Below are positions 1 to 8,239 of a stretch of DNA of 27,075 nucleotides, piece by piece. A model generated the notes under the pieces. It was not told where the DNA came from and searched no databases. It saw nothing but the letters and a program-made list of their open reading frames with translations. Made by a program: the position numbers and the translations under genes. Position 1 is the stretch's first letter. Every line of letters starts with the position of its first letter. This DNA is from a candidate division KSB1 bacterium (GTDB lineage Bacteria > Zhuqueibacterota > JdFR-76 > DREG01): positions 1-27,075 of the forward strand of contig JADFJB010000058.1 of NCBI GenBank assembly GCA_022566355.1, given 5' to 3'.

Positions 1-70
1 CTCCTAACCTCCCCTTATCAAGGGGAGGAATTTCCCCTCCTTGTTTAAGGAGGGGGTAGGGGAGGTTTAA
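1..70. repeat. C/G-rich compound hairpin repeat, cut by the window edge
   Basis: Two perfect 9-bp stems follow each other: CCTCCCCTT/AAGGGGAGG with a 3-nt loop, then CCCCTCCTT/AAGGAGGGG with a 4-nt loop. The outer arms AACCTCCCC and GGGGAGGTT can also pair. The reverse complement of the right half matches the element at about 8834-8872, so this is a dispersed repeat present in both orientations. It lies upstream of the EamA gene. Similar C-rich hairpins are common as interspersed repeats in FCB-group genomes (general knowledge). There is no coding potential. Confidence 0.75.
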
Positions 71-134
71 TAATATTGATAAGTACAATTTTAATACGTT
101 ACAGTAATTATGTTTTTATATACTTAGAAACATT

Positions 135-1088
135 ATGAACAGGCAAGAAACTATAAAAGCATACTTAGCGTTAGCAGCTGTTTGCTTCTTTTGGGGTACA
201 ACCTATCTCGCTATCAGGATTGGTGTAGAAGTTATGCCCCCGGCCCTGTTTGCCGGAATTCGATTTTTTGTTGCCGGGCTAATCTTCATTCCAATTCTGC
301 GGGTTTTTGGTCATGCAATGCCGTCAAAAAATGATTGGCGAATCATCATTATGATATCAATTGCACTTTTGGTGGTAGCGAATGGAATTGTGGTTTGGGC
401 TGAACAATGGGTGCCAAGCGGATTAGCGGCTTTGATCGTATCAACACTGCCATTCTGGATGGTGGGGATCGAGGCCATGCTACCGAGAGGTGAAAGTTTA
501 TCCCTGCAAAAAATTACCGGTTTGGTGATAGGGTTCAGTGGTCTCTTGATTTTACTTTGGCCGGATTTGCATAGCGCTATAAATCGTGAATACCTGGTTG
601 GTATTGGGGCGATTGCGTTCGCAGCAATATCCTGGGCTGCGGGGTCAGTCTATTCAAAACATCGAAAAGTAAGCGCCAAACCGCTTATGTCCTCAGCTTT
701 TCAGATGCTCATCGCAGGAACAATCTTAATTTTTATAGGCATTATTAACGACGAACTCAGTAAGCTAACTTTCACTTCCCAGGGAGTTTTGTCCTTAGTA
801 TATTTAATAATCTTCGGCTCTATCGTTGGTTACGGTTCTTTTGTTTACGCTTTAAATAAGCTTCCTTCGTCTATAGTATCCATGTATGCATTTATCAACC
901 CGATCGTAGCTGTTATTTTGGGGTGGTTGATTCTGGATGAACGCCTGGACTGGAGAGTAGCAATTGCCACGGCGATTATCCTGTTTGGTGTTGTAGTGGT
1001 TAAAAAATCCTCTACTCATAAAACAGTAGAACAAATTAGTACAAAGAAGCACCTATTTATCGGTGTAGTCGAAGATGATGTGGTTTAA
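135..1088 (+). CDS. EamA/DMT-family drug/metabolite transporter
   Basis: This 317-aa, very hydrophobic protein should form about ten transmembrane helices in the inner membrane, arranged as two EamA repeats. The family signature is visible in the first helix (FFWGTTYLAIRIGVE), in the helix-2 segment PALFAGIRFFVAGLIF, and at the end of the second repeat (SMYAFINPIVAVILGWLILDE). The length is normal for the family of about 300 aa, which exports amino acids, metabolites or drugs; the substrate cannot be read from the sequence. The ribosome binding site before the ATG is weak (AGAAA). The gene is monocistronic as far as can be seen, with 220 bases before the next gene. Confidence 0.9.
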   Translation: MNRQETIKAYLALAAVCFFWGTTYLAIRIGVEVMPPALFAGIRFFVAGLIFIPILRVFGHAMPSKNDWRIIIMISIALLVVANGIVVWAEQWVPSGLAALIVSTLPFWMVGIEAMLPRGESLSLQKITGLVIGFSGLLILLWPDLHSAINREYLVGIGAIAFAAISWAAGSVYSKHRKVSAKPLMSSAFQMLIAGTILIFIGIINDELSKLTFTSQGVLSLVYLIIFGSIVGYGSFVYALNKLPSSIVSMYAFINPIVAVILGWLILDERLDWRVAIATAIILFGVVVVKKSSTHKTVEQISTKKHLFIGVVEDDVV

Positions 1089-1320
1089 TTTTCTAGGGGC
1101 CTAAAGTTCTTATGTAAAACTTTGCCGAGCTGTTTACTTATTTAACCTTTGCGTTCTCGATGACCTCTGGGTGAATGTTTCAGATTTATTTAGTCACACT
1201 TAAAACCTCTTTTATAAATATTTATTTTCCCAATCGTCAAGATTATTCTCAAACGAATCGATAATAAAGTATTAATGAAAATCATTTACTGTTTTTGATT
1301 TTCAAAAAAAAGTGATTGTA

Positions 1321-1728
1321 ATGAGAGAATATATACGCCATCCATCAAGTATTCCGATTGAATACGAAATAAAAGGTTTTGTAGATCCCAAGAAAGAAAA
1401 TCTGTCAAATGTTAGCGCTGGGGGTCTTTGTTTTCAATCGAACAATTTTATTGATGATGGTTTGGAACTTATGATCAGGATCCCCACCATTAAACCACCC
1501 TTTGCAGCAGATAGTGTAGTCGTTTGGTGTCAAGAGAACGACAACCATTTTAATGTGGGGGTGAAATTCAACGATAAAGAAACAGAATTCCGTGTTCGAA
1601 TGGTAGAGCAAATCTGCCATATTGAGGAATATAGAAATAATATTTTAGAAGCCGGAACTCGCACACTTTCCTTAGAAGAAGCCACATTTGAATGGATTGA
1701 TAAGTACGCAAAAGATTTTGGTTATTAA
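1321..1728 (+). CDS. PilZ-domain protein, probable c-di-GMP receptor
   Basis: A single-domain protein of about 135 aa. Two PilZ hallmarks are present: RxxxR at the extreme N-terminus (REYIR) and a (D/N)xSxxG-like motif (NVSAGG) about 30 residues later, followed by beta-strand segments (LMIRIPT, SVVVWCQE, FNVGVKF). Established knowledge: these two motifs bind cyclic di-GMP. The usual first residue of the second motif, Asp, is Asn here, which is tolerated in some members. The C-terminal 35 residues are an extra helical tail. A GTG at 1312 gives three more residues; neither start has a good ribosome binding site, so the ATG next to the RxxxR motif was preferred. No cyclase or flagellar gene is adjacent. 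Confidence 0.82.
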   Translation: MREYIRHPSSIPIEYEIKGFVDPKKENLSNVSAGGLCFQSNNFIDDGLELMIRIPTIKPPFAADSVVVWCQENDNHFNVGVKFNDKETEFRVRMVEQICHIEEYRNNILEAGTRTLSLEEATFEWIDKYAKDFGY

Positions 1729-1874
1729 CCTAGAAAACCGTAATAACGACTCTCTCTTAAACTCTTTCATCATTCTTTTTAATATCCAGTATATCAATAT
1801 AATAATTTTAGCATTTTCGAAATTTTCAAATAGTTTATAGCCATCATATATTGTTAATTATTTGAAGAAGTATC

Positions 1875-3389
1875 ATGATGGAACTCCAAAGATCCAGTGG
1901 ACTATTATTACATCCAACCTCCCTTCCTGGCGAATATGGCATCGGCGAAATTGGTGATTCTGCTTATCATTGGATTGATTTTCTTTTAGAATCAAAACAA
2001 TCTGTTTGGCAAATTTTACCCCTGGGTCCGACAAGCTACGGTGACTCTCCATACCAGGTCACTTCTGTTTTCGCAGGAAATCCTTTGTTAATTGATTTAA
2101 AAAGTCTGGCCAAATCAGGATATATTTCGCCGAATGATCTCAAAAAGTCTCCGGAATTTTTGGAAGATTGTGTCGATTTTAAATCCGTTATCGAGTGGAA
2201 AATGCCATTGTTGGAGGAAGCATTCAACCGCTTTTCCGAAATCGCATTAGAAAGTGATATTGAAGGATTTGCCCATTTTTGTAGTACCTATGACGATATA
2301 TGGTTGGCTGAATTCGCACTTTTTATGGCTATAAAAAATCAATTTGACAAAAGAGCATGGTGTGAATGGCCTGTAGAATTGAAATTACGGGATGCAGATT
2401 CTTTAGCTGAAATGAGAAATCAACTTAAGCATGAAATCCAGGCTCAGAAATTTTTCCAATATCAATTTTTTAAACAATGGACCAATTTGAAAAACTATGC
2501 CAACCAACAGGGCATTCGAATTTTAGGCGATATTCCAATTTATGTTTCTCATGATAGCGCGGACCTGTGGGCAAACCAGGATAAATTTTGTTTGGATGAT
2601 GAGGGCAATCTGCTTGTGGTTGCGGGCGTCCCGCCTGATTATTTTAGCGAAACCGGTCAGTTGTGGGGAAATCCTATATATAAATGGGATGTTATGGAGA
2701 AAAATGGATTTCGCTGGTGGATTGAACGGGTGCGAACAACTCTTCAATATGTAGATGTGATCCGGATTGATCATTTCAGAGGATTTGAAGCGTACTGGGA
2801 AGTTGCATACGGTGAGGAAACTGCAATCAATGGTAGATGGGTAAAAGGACCCGGCCACGTTTTTTTTGATAAACTGATGGAAGCGTTACCACAAATCCCG
2901 ATCATTGCCGAAGATCTCGGTGTAATTACTCCTGAAGTTACTGCATTACGCGATCGGTATGGATTTCCTGGCATGAAAATTCTGCAATTCGCATTTTCAG
3001 GCGACGCCTCTAATCGTGATTTACCACATAATTATAACACAGCGTGTGTGGTTTATTCCGGCACTCATGACAATGACACGACTCATGGCTGGTTTAAAAC
3101 CATTTCCGAAAAGGAACGAGAATATTGTATCCGACATCTTGGCAAGAAACCCAAAAATATTTCGTGGGATTTAATGCGTCTGGCTTGTGCTTCCACTGCA
3201 GACGTTGCCATTTATCCCATACAGGATGTTCTAGGTTTAGGTAGTGAAGCAAGGATGAACTATCCGGGCAGAGCTTCCGGAAATTGGACATGGAGACTAA
3301 AACCAGGTCAACTGAGTCGAAAATATACTAAGAAATTGGCGGAAATGACTGAGATTTATGGAAGGTCTAATCCAGTATTGCAGATTTAA
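1875..3389 (+). CDS. malQ: 4-alpha-glucanotransferase (amylomaltase, GH77)
   Basis: This 504-aa protein is of typical bacterial MalQ length. It transfers alpha-1,4-glucan segments between maltodextrins in glycogen/maltodextrin metabolism in the cytoplasm. The N-terminal signature SSGLLLHPTSLPG(E)YGIG and GPTSYGDSPYQ are GH77-specific. The three catalytic acids sit in their expected motifs: nucleophile D299 in RIDHFRG, acid/base E346 in AEDLG, and D399 in THDNDT. GDIPIYVSHDSADLWA forms part of the acceptor site. Two ATG codons occur in tandem (1875 and 1878) after a GAAG-type ribosome binding site. The gene stands alone and is followed by a hairpin terminator. It probably works with the GlgC/GlgD-like pair near 15-17 kb, though it is not linked to them. 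Confidence 0.97.
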   Translation: MMELQRSSGLLLHPTSLPGEYGIGEIGDSAYHWIDFLLESKQSVWQILPLGPTSYGDSPYQVTSVFAGNPLLIDLKSLAKSGYISPNDLKKSPEFLEDCVDFKSVIEWKMPLLEEAFNRFSEIALESDIEGFAHFCSTYDDIWLAEFALFMAIKNQFDKRAWCEWPVELKLRDADSLAEMRNQLKHEIQAQKFFQYQFFKQWTNLKNYANQQGIRILGDIPIYVSHDSADLWANQDKFCLDDEGNLLVVAGVPPDYFSETGQLWGNPIYKWDVMEKNGFRWWIERVRTTLQYVDVIRIDHFRGFEAYWEVAYGEETAINGRWVKGPGHVFFDKLMEALPQIPIIAEDLGVITPEVTALRDRYGFPGMKILQFAFSGDASNRDLPHNYNTACVVYSGTHDNDTTHGWFKTISEKEREYCIRHLGKKPKNISWDLMRLACASTADVAIYPIQDVLGLGSEARMNYPGRASGNWTWRLKPGQLSRKYTKKLAEMTEIYGRSNPVLQI

Positions 3390-3443
3390 AAAATTTAAAT
3401 TTATTTAATCTGGTTAATTCACAATGCAAAAATTTAAGCGTTA

Positions 3444-3490
3444 AAAGCCTTCAAAGCTGTCATGTTATTAAACCAGAAGGCTTTGTTTTT
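3444..3490 (+). terminator. Probable rho-independent terminator of malQ
   Basis: The arms AAAGCCTTC (3444-3452) and GAAGGCTTT (3476-3484) are a perfect 9-bp inverted repeat, followed by GTTTTT. The 23-nt loop is long for a classical terminator. It lies 55 bases after the malQ stop and before a gene on the opposite strand, which fits transcription termination. Confidence 0.55.
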
Positions 3491-3592
3491 ACAGCAAAGT
3501 TTACTATTTGTTTGCGACCTTGAACAGCTCAATGAATAATACAGGTTAATATAAATAATTGGAGTAATTTAAGTATTTGGGAAATTAGAATT

Positions 3593-3931
3593 TTAGGCAA
3601 TTACATTAATTTTAGCCCCTTGATTTATTACCAACCCAGTAGCCCGCCCACTCTCATTATAAATTTTTAAATTCCTTTGTTCTGTATTTAGCTTATCGTT
3701 AGTTTTTTCTTCATTCTTCAAAATTTTCTCATCGACTGATTTTTTCTTTGCAATTATTCCATTTTTGAATTGCTTTACTTGGGATGGGGTAACATCAAAT
3801 GTCAGGTTGGGGCGTGTTTCTTTAATTGTTGGTATATTTTCATCGGTGGCATCTAAAACAATTTTACTAACTTTAGAAAGGTGAGAGTATAGATTCAGTG
3901 AAACACCGCCATCAGTTAATCCGATGTGCAT
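3593..3931 (-). CDS. Conserved-looking hypothetical protein, 112 aa
   Basis: I do not recognise this protein. It is supported as a gene by a strong Shine-Dalgarno sequence (AAGGAG, 7 bases before the ATG) and by protein-like composition. It is soluble, with no signal peptide and no membrane segment. The N-terminal third is mixed alpha/beta, the middle (residues 55-95) is Lys/Glu/Asn-rich and probably helical or coiled-coil, and the C-terminus ends in a short hydrophobic stretch (GLVINQGAKINVIA). It is convergent with malQ and is separated from the thioesterase operon by 380 bases, so it is probably transcribed alone. No function is proposed. Confidence 0.7.
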   Translation of the reverse strand: MHIGLTDGGVSLNLYSHLSKVSKIVLDATDENIPTIKETRPNLTFDVTPSQVKQFKNGIIAKKKSVDEKILKNEEKTNDKLNTEQRNLKIYNESGRATGLVINQGAKINVIA

Positions 3932-4311
3932 TCTGGAACTCCTTAAATAAATAGAGTGTTTTTGATTTCAAAATTGACCCTTTTCGGGTCTTATTTAGGT
4001 TATCGGAAAATAATTATAAACCTTTAGTTAATTTTTTATACTTTGTGCCAATCTCAATAAAAATGCAGGCAAAACAATTTTATTCAACTATTACACTTTT
4101 GAAATCACATATTTGGTAAGTGATAAAATTGATATAAACACACCAACATATTGGATTAAGAAATTGTATAACGCTACTGAAATGATGAATGAGACAAAAC
4201 CATTTCTATAAGGACATGCTATTTATTTAGGGTTTTTGAATACGTCCTTCAGGAAGGTAAATTATGTTTTTTTGATCCCTGACTATCCGCGTTAATCCAT
4301 GTCTATTGATT
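3932..4311. other. Non-coding interval with two small hairpins
   Basis: No gene is seen in these 380 bases. There are two short palindromes: GACCC-TTTTC-GGGTC (3977-3991), about 45 bases upstream of the 112-aa gene and thus possibly in its leader, and CCTTC-AG-GAAGG (4246-4257), which lies downstream of the thioesterase gene. Neither has a T-tract on the minus strand, so I do not call them terminators. The promoter of the 112-aa gene should be here but no clear -35/-10 pair was found. Confidence 0.5.
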
Positions 4312-4806
4312 TCAAACAGCCCCTTTATTCAAGATTTGTTTCCTACGAGCTTCGCGTCTCTGTTTGGCTTCCTGGTAGCGTCTCTTTTCATCGTCAGATT
4401 CAGGGACAACCTGCTCAACCTTCGTGGGTTTTCCATTCTCATCGAGGGCAACGAACACCAGGTGCGCCACCGTTGTTTTTATCCTTTCACCGGTTAGTGG
4501 ATTTTCGGAAAAAACCTCAACGCCAATCTCCATGGATGTTATTCCGACATATTCCACTTGCGCATAAAGAACTACAATGTGTCCCATTTTTATGGGTTTT
4601 TTAAAATCAAGTTGGTCGATGTTAACCGTATTTACCGGTTTTCGGCAATGGCGTAAAGCAGCCACACTTGCAGCAATGTCTATAAGCTGCATCACCTTGC
4701 CGCCAAAGATATTTCCCTGGGAATTGGTATCTCCGGGAAGAACCATTTCCGTCATTTCGACCTTGGAATTACTCATGGGTTTACTTTTATAGTTATTTGA
4801 ACTCAT
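4312..4806 (-). CDS. Acyl-CoA thioesterase (hotdog fold, YciA/ACOT-like)
   Basis: A 164-aa single hotdog domain that hydrolyses acyl-CoA to free acid and CoA. The family motif NSQGNIFGGKVMQLIDIAA (residues 28-46) carries the expected catalytic pair, N28 and D43 by comparison with ACOT/YciA enzymes. The second conserved block, TVNIDQLDFKKPIKMGHIV, follows. The C-terminal 35 residues are a highly charged helix typical of this family. The ATG overlaps the truD stop codon (ATGA), which fixes the start and suggests translational coupling. Why a thioesterase sits in a tRNA-modification operon is not evident. The substrate chain length cannot be read from the sequence. Confidence 0.93.
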   Translation of the reverse strand: MSSNNYKSKPMSNSKVEMTEMVLPGDTNSQGNIFGGKVMQLIDIAASVAALRHCRKPVNTVNIDQLDFKKPIKMGHIVVLYAQVEYVGITSMEIGVEVFSENPLTGERIKTTVAHLVFVALDENGKPTKVEQVVPESDDEKRRYQEAKQRREARRKQILNKGAV

Positions 4807-6038
4807 GCAATCTCCATCGTTTTGGATTCAAATTTTGGCTTTATTACTTCTATTTCCGGAAAATTGTCTTTCATTAATTCTCTTACAACAGAAGTTGCAT
4901 AACTTCCACTGGGTAAATCAAACTTCAAAAATAGATCCGTATTTTCCTGTTTAAAGGAATAGTTCATTAATGGCACTCGGTAGCTCCTTCTTTGTCCCTC
5001 CAATCTTAATCTTTGCATGGAATGGTTTAACTGTACGGGTTCTACTCCCACTTCCTGCAGTACTTCCTTTTCAAGCAATAATTCTCGTTCATTTGGTAAA
5101 ATCATTTTATGGCCCCATAACGGACCGGAAGGGCTGATTTCAAATTTGTCCACCCGGCGCTGTTCGGCTGATTCATCTTCAACTTTGAATACGGCGCCAT
5201 TTTTGTGAAGATAGGCCAAATCACCTCGCCAAATTTTATTGATATCAGGAAGCCTTCGAACCAAAGAAGCATTGAACCAATAAGATTGTAAAGCATTCAG
5301 GTAAAATAGTGTAATATGCTTTGGCATCCTTTTCCCGGCTTCCTCAAGATTATCTTTATACTTCAACAAAACCTGTGCTGCAGATCGGGAATTGTTGGAA
5401 ATATTTGAATTCATCATTTTGTGAAGCATGTCATCCGGAAAACAATTGTCTTCCTCGATTGGGGAATTTATACCAAGAATAAGTAAAAAGGCTTCTTTCC
5501 AATTGCTTTGTAAAATTGCAGACCCAATCAAAGCATTATCTCCGTGCATTCCGAATCTTTGATGCCCAAAATAATTTGGTATTCCTATCGTTGCCAACCT
5601 GGTTAAAATCGTGATGGTTATTGTTTCACTATTTCCTGGTACGTTTCGAATGATAATCTGAAACCGGTTACCGTGCAAATGTCCGAGGCGAAGTTTGTTT
5701 TTGTGGAATTCCATTTTGATGATTTTTATACCGGGAACTTGTAGTTTTTCAACTTCAGCCTTTTTCACATTTGATATAGAAATCCACTGGCGAGTGATTC
5801 CGATCTTGTCTTTTTTCCCAGCGTAACCGATGCGTTTGATCGAAATTTGCAGGTGTTTCATCACCCGCTGAATTAATTGATCCGTTGTGATGCCGGTCTT
5901 TTCTATAAACAGATAGAGGTGCTCACCGCTGCCGACGGGTAAATAAAGCGGAATTTCTTCCACAATAAAATCTTCCGGCTTGCTTTTAAATTGACCTGAA
6001 AACTTTAACCCTGGATCTGTTAAAAACGGCCAATTCAT
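4803..6038 (-). CDS. truD: tRNA pseudouridine(13) synthase TruD
   Basis: A 411-aa TruD-family enzyme that isomerises U13 of some tRNAs to pseudouridine. The catalytic block GYAGKKDKIGITRQW holds the catalytic Asp (D77 from the ATG). NRFQIIIRNV and PNYFGHQRFG (about 154-163) are further TruD signatures; the TRUD insertion domain follows. Length is slightly above E. coli TruD (about 350 aa). The ATG at 6038 is preferred over an in-frame TTG at 6056: it overlaps the upstream trmB stop as ATGA, has AGAAGAG upstream, and mirrors the ATGA junction with the thioesterase downstream. It is the middle gene of a three-gene minus-strand operon. Confidence 0.95.
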   Translation of the reverse strand: MNWPFLTDPGLKFSGQFKSKPEDFIVEEIPLYLPVGSGEHLYLFIEKTGITTDQLIQRVMKHLQISIKRIGYAGKKDKIGITRQWISISNVKKAEVEKLQVPGIKIIKMEFHKNKLRLGHLHGNRFQIIIRNVPGNSETITITILTRLATIGIPNYFGHQRFGMHGDNALIGSAILQSNWKEAFLLILGINSPIEEDNCFPDDMLHKMMNSNISNNSRSAAQVLLKYKDNLEEAGKRMPKHITLFYLNALQSYWFNASLVRRLPDINKIWRGDLAYLHKNGAVFKVEDESAEQRRVDKFEISPSGPLWGHKMILPNERELLLEKEVLQEVGVEPVQLNHSMQRLRLEGQRRSYRVPLMNYSFKQENTDLFLKFDLPSGSYATSVVRELMKDNFPEIEVIKPKFESKTMEIA

Positions 6039-7090
6039 GAATCGCTCTTCTGCCAACTGGCTTCAAAAATTTGACTTCCTTCCTGCCATTTTTTAATTTC
6101 GAAATTCGACCGACCCGGCGGAGGTGATCCTCCTGGTTTGTAAATTTTCTCATGAATGAAATTTAACCGGGTAAAATCCCGGACCCTGTCTTTTGCTGTA
6201 AATAGAAGCTCCTCAACATCGGTAGCTAACGCTAAAACGCCATCTTTGATCAGGGTATTTTCCAGGTTTTTTAAAAACATTTGAGTAAATATTTTGTGCT
6301 TTTCATGCTTCTTCTTCCACCATGGATCCGGGTAATAAATATGGAATTTCGTTATGGTATCTATGGGGATCCACTCCGCCAAAATTAGGCGGGCATCCGC
6401 TTGCAATAATCTGAAGTTATTAAGGTTTAAACTTGGGATTCGTTCCTTAATGGATTTGAGATATCTTGGCGACCATTCAATAGCCAGGAAGTTCTTCCCC
6501 GGATTGGTTTCCGCTTCATTCAAAATAAATTTTCCTTTCCCGGAGCCAATTTCGATTTCCACGGGGTTTGAGTTTTGGAATATTTCAGACCATTCAAATG
6601 GTGGCGTCTTTCCATCCAGGGATAAGGTGTATTGTGTGGCTTTCGTTCTCCGTTCCGCTGCCCGTAAATAAGAGCCAAGCTTCCCCCTTAAATATTGCAA
6701 AGCCGTAGATTGTTGGGTTGCCTCAGCGCTGAAAAAATCAAAATAAGATTTCAAATTGCCGGTTTCAATTGCCGCATCCGGATCAAATGCTGCGATTGTT
6801 CTAGCCAAAAAAGCCAGGCTTAAACGAACACCAGCCGTTTTATTAACATTTGCCATGGGATCGATTCGTAAAAGAATTTTGGAGAGATTTTTTTGGCAAA
6901 GTTGAATATAAAATTTTTGTTTATAAAAGGGTTCTATGACCAGACAAGGAAGTAAAGCATCCTCTGTGATTGTATGAATATATCCCTTGTAAACCTTAAT
7001 GACAATATCTTCTACAATTAAAGTCTCTTCCTTGAGTTTTTGAATTAATTCCGAAACTAAAAGTTGAGTTTTTACAAAAGCATGAGGCAT
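6035..7090 (-). CDS. trmB: tRNA (guanine46-N7)-methyltransferase TrmB with long N-terminal extension
   Basis: The C-terminal half is a TrmB enzyme that methylates G46 of the tRNA variable loop with SAM. Counting from the ATG at 7090 (351 aa), the SAM motif EIEIGSGKGKF lies near residues 178-188, AIEWSPRYLKSI near 203-214, the TrmB hallmark YYPDPWWKKKHEKHK near 252-266, and the tRNA-binding RSNFE motif at 327-331. Usual TrmB length is about 210-240 aa, so roughly 150 N-terminal residues are extra. That segment is mixed alpha/beta with no match I recognise. An upstream in-frame TTG at 7120 would add ten residues, but the ATG is more plausible. It is the first gene of the trmB-truD-thioesterase operon. 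Confidence 0.93.
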   Translation of the reverse strand: MPHAFVKTQLLVSELIQKLKEETLIVEDIVIKVYKGYIHTITEDALLPCLVIEPFYKQKFYIQLCQKNLSKILLRIDPMANVNKTAGVRLSLAFLARTIAAFDPDAAIETGNLKSYFDFFSAEATQQSTALQYLRGKLGSYLRAAERRTKATQYTLSLDGKTPPFEWSEIFQNSNPVEIEIGSGKGKFILNEAETNPGKNFLAIEWSPRYLKSIKERIPSLNLNNFRLLQADARLILAEWIPIDTITKFHIYYPDPWWKKKHEKHKIFTQMFLKNLENTLIKDGVLALATDVEELLFTAKDRVRDFTRLNFIHEKIYKPGGSPPPGRSNFEIKKWQEGSQIFEASWQKSDS

Positions 7091-7317
7091 ATTGGCTCTA
7101 TAAGAATTTTCAAATAACAATAAACAAATGACAAATAAAATTCAAATTCTAAAAAACAAATTTAAACCAGTTCAAATCTATTATCCATCATTCTGATCCT
7201 GCCTAGGCTGGGGAATAATCTATTGTTTTTATTGAGTTTATTACATTCTAGAGATCCTTCGTTAGCAATTAGGATGACCCTTTTACTATCTGTTTGGATC
7301 AGTTCTGCAACATTCTG

Positions 7318-7340
7318 CCTTATGATAAATTCTCATAAGG
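7318..7340. repeat. REP-like hairpin CCTTATGA/TCATAAGG
   Basis: A perfect 8-bp inverted repeat with a 7-nt loop, followed on the plus strand by TTTTATC. It looks like a terminator on the plus strand, but no plus-strand gene lies upstream, so it is listed as part of the hairpin cluster. Confidence 0.55.
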
Positions 7341-7387
7341 TTTTATCACACAAAACCCCAAGTTGTAGAGACTGTGTGAAAACAGGA

Positions 7388-7411
7388 TTTCAATGAAAAA
7401 AACCATTGAAA
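7388..7411. repeat. REP-like hairpin TTTCAATG/CATTGAAA
   Basis: A perfect 8-bp inverted repeat around an A-rich 8-nt loop. It belongs to the same intergenic cluster of hairpins. Confidence 0.5.
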
Positions 7412-7445
7412 TGGTTACCTAATTAATTATAGAATTCATTTCACA

Positions 7446-7525
7446 CCCACAACTAAAGTTGTGGGCTTCTATCTTAATAATTAACAAAGGCTTATAATGG
7501 TGAAGCCCACGAATTCATTCGTGGG
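7446..7525. repeat. Inverted pair of CCCAC...GTGGG hairpins (REP doublet)
   Basis: Hairpin one (7446-7465) has a 9-bp stem CCCACAACT/AGTTGTGGG; hairpin two (7506-7525) has a 9-bp stem CCCACGAAT/ATTCGTGGG. Both have a 2-nt centre. The outer arm of the first is followed by CTTC and that of the second is preceded by GAAG, so the two units are inverted copies sharing CCCAC...GTGGGCTTC, 40 bases apart. The stems differ in sequence but keep complementarity, which indicates compensatory change and therefore a selected or transposition-required structure. The arrangement resembles REP doublets moved by REP-associated tyrosine transposases (established knowledge); no such transposase is in the window. 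Confidence 0.75.
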
Positions 7526-7549
7526 AAGAAGCAAATCCTAAAAGAATCT

Positions 7550-7565
7550 AACCGTTTTAACGGTT
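7550..7565. repeat. REP-like hairpin AACCGTT/AACGGTT
   Basis: A perfect 7-bp inverted repeat with a 2-nt centre. A partial copy of one arm (AACGGTTT) recurs at about 7627-7634. It is part of the hairpin cluster. Confidence 0.5.
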
Positions 7566-7665
7566 TCCCAACTCATTTCAAACAACCTCTGTATTGTAAG
7601 ACTACAACTCAATAAAATAATTATGCAACGGTTTGATTAAAATCAAATTTGGGAAAAAAGGAGTC

Positions 7666-7956
7666 CTATGTAATGGTATCAAAAACTTTATCAATTTTCT
7701 TTGCCAGTTGAAAATCAATTTCAGTCAGCTCCCCCTGGCTGTGGGTGGTCAGGTGTATTGTCACGCGATTCCAATTACTGATCAGAATATCCGGATGGTG
7801 ATTAATGTCTTCCGCTTCTTTTGCCAATCGATTAACAAACTCGACAGCACTAAGAAAATTCTTACATTCGAATCGCTTCCAAATTTGTTTACCTTCCAAC
7901 GACCAGCCCTCTAGTTGGGCAAGTTGTTCCTTGATAGCTTGATCGGTTAATTTCAT
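7666..7956 (-). CDS. Pterin-4a-carbinolamine dehydratase
   Basis: A small cytoplasmic enzyme of 96 aa that dehydrates 4a-hydroxytetrahydrobiopterin in pterin recycling. The family signature is clear: AEDINHHPDILISNWNRV followed by IHLTTHSQGELTEIDFQLA; the paired His and the later His of TTH are the catalytic histidines. The ATG at 7956 follows a strong GGAGG sequence; an in-frame TTG at 7968 lies within that ribosome binding site and is rejected. No aromatic amino acid hydroxylase gene is nearby, so the physiological partner is unknown; bacterial homologues without a hydroxylase are common. Confidence 0.94.
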   Translation of the reverse strand: MKLTDQAIKEQLAQLEGWSLEGKQIWKRFECKNFLSAVEFVNRLAKEAEDINHHPDILISNWNRVTIHLTTHSQGELTEIDFQLAKKIDKVFDTIT

Positions 7957-8239
7957 TCTTCCTCCCAATCATATATATAGTCAATATTCAATCGTATTAA
8001 TAGTGGATTTTTTAAGTTTGAAAAAGAGGGTAGCAATGATATGAAATAGTTACCTCAAAGCTAATTCAGTTTAGACCATTTACAAAAATTTGGGCATTAA
8101 TGTATAATAAAAAGCAGCTAATAACAATATTATATTTCAAATTTTAACAATTGAAATTGCCATTAATCTGAATAAAAAGTATTGCTTTTAATGAAAAGCT
8201 AAAAGAAATTATGGTCGTATCTTACCAAGGTAAACAAAA

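Larger units (their letters stand above)
7091..7665. other. 575-base non-coding interval rich in hairpins
   Basis: No gene is supported here. It contains at least five small perfect inverted repeats, listed separately where strong, between 7318 and 7565. The bases closest to 7090 are AT-rich and must contain the promoter of the trmB operon. No tRNA or other structured RNA was recognised. Confidence 0.6.

Noticed and set aside
4299-4604. Plus-strand ORF opposite the thioesterase
   Set aside because: Shadow of the well-supported hotdog thioesterase on the minus strand.
7318-7347. Rho-independent terminator
   Set aside because: The T-rich side is on the plus strand, where no gene lies upstream; the neighbouring genes are on the minus strand.
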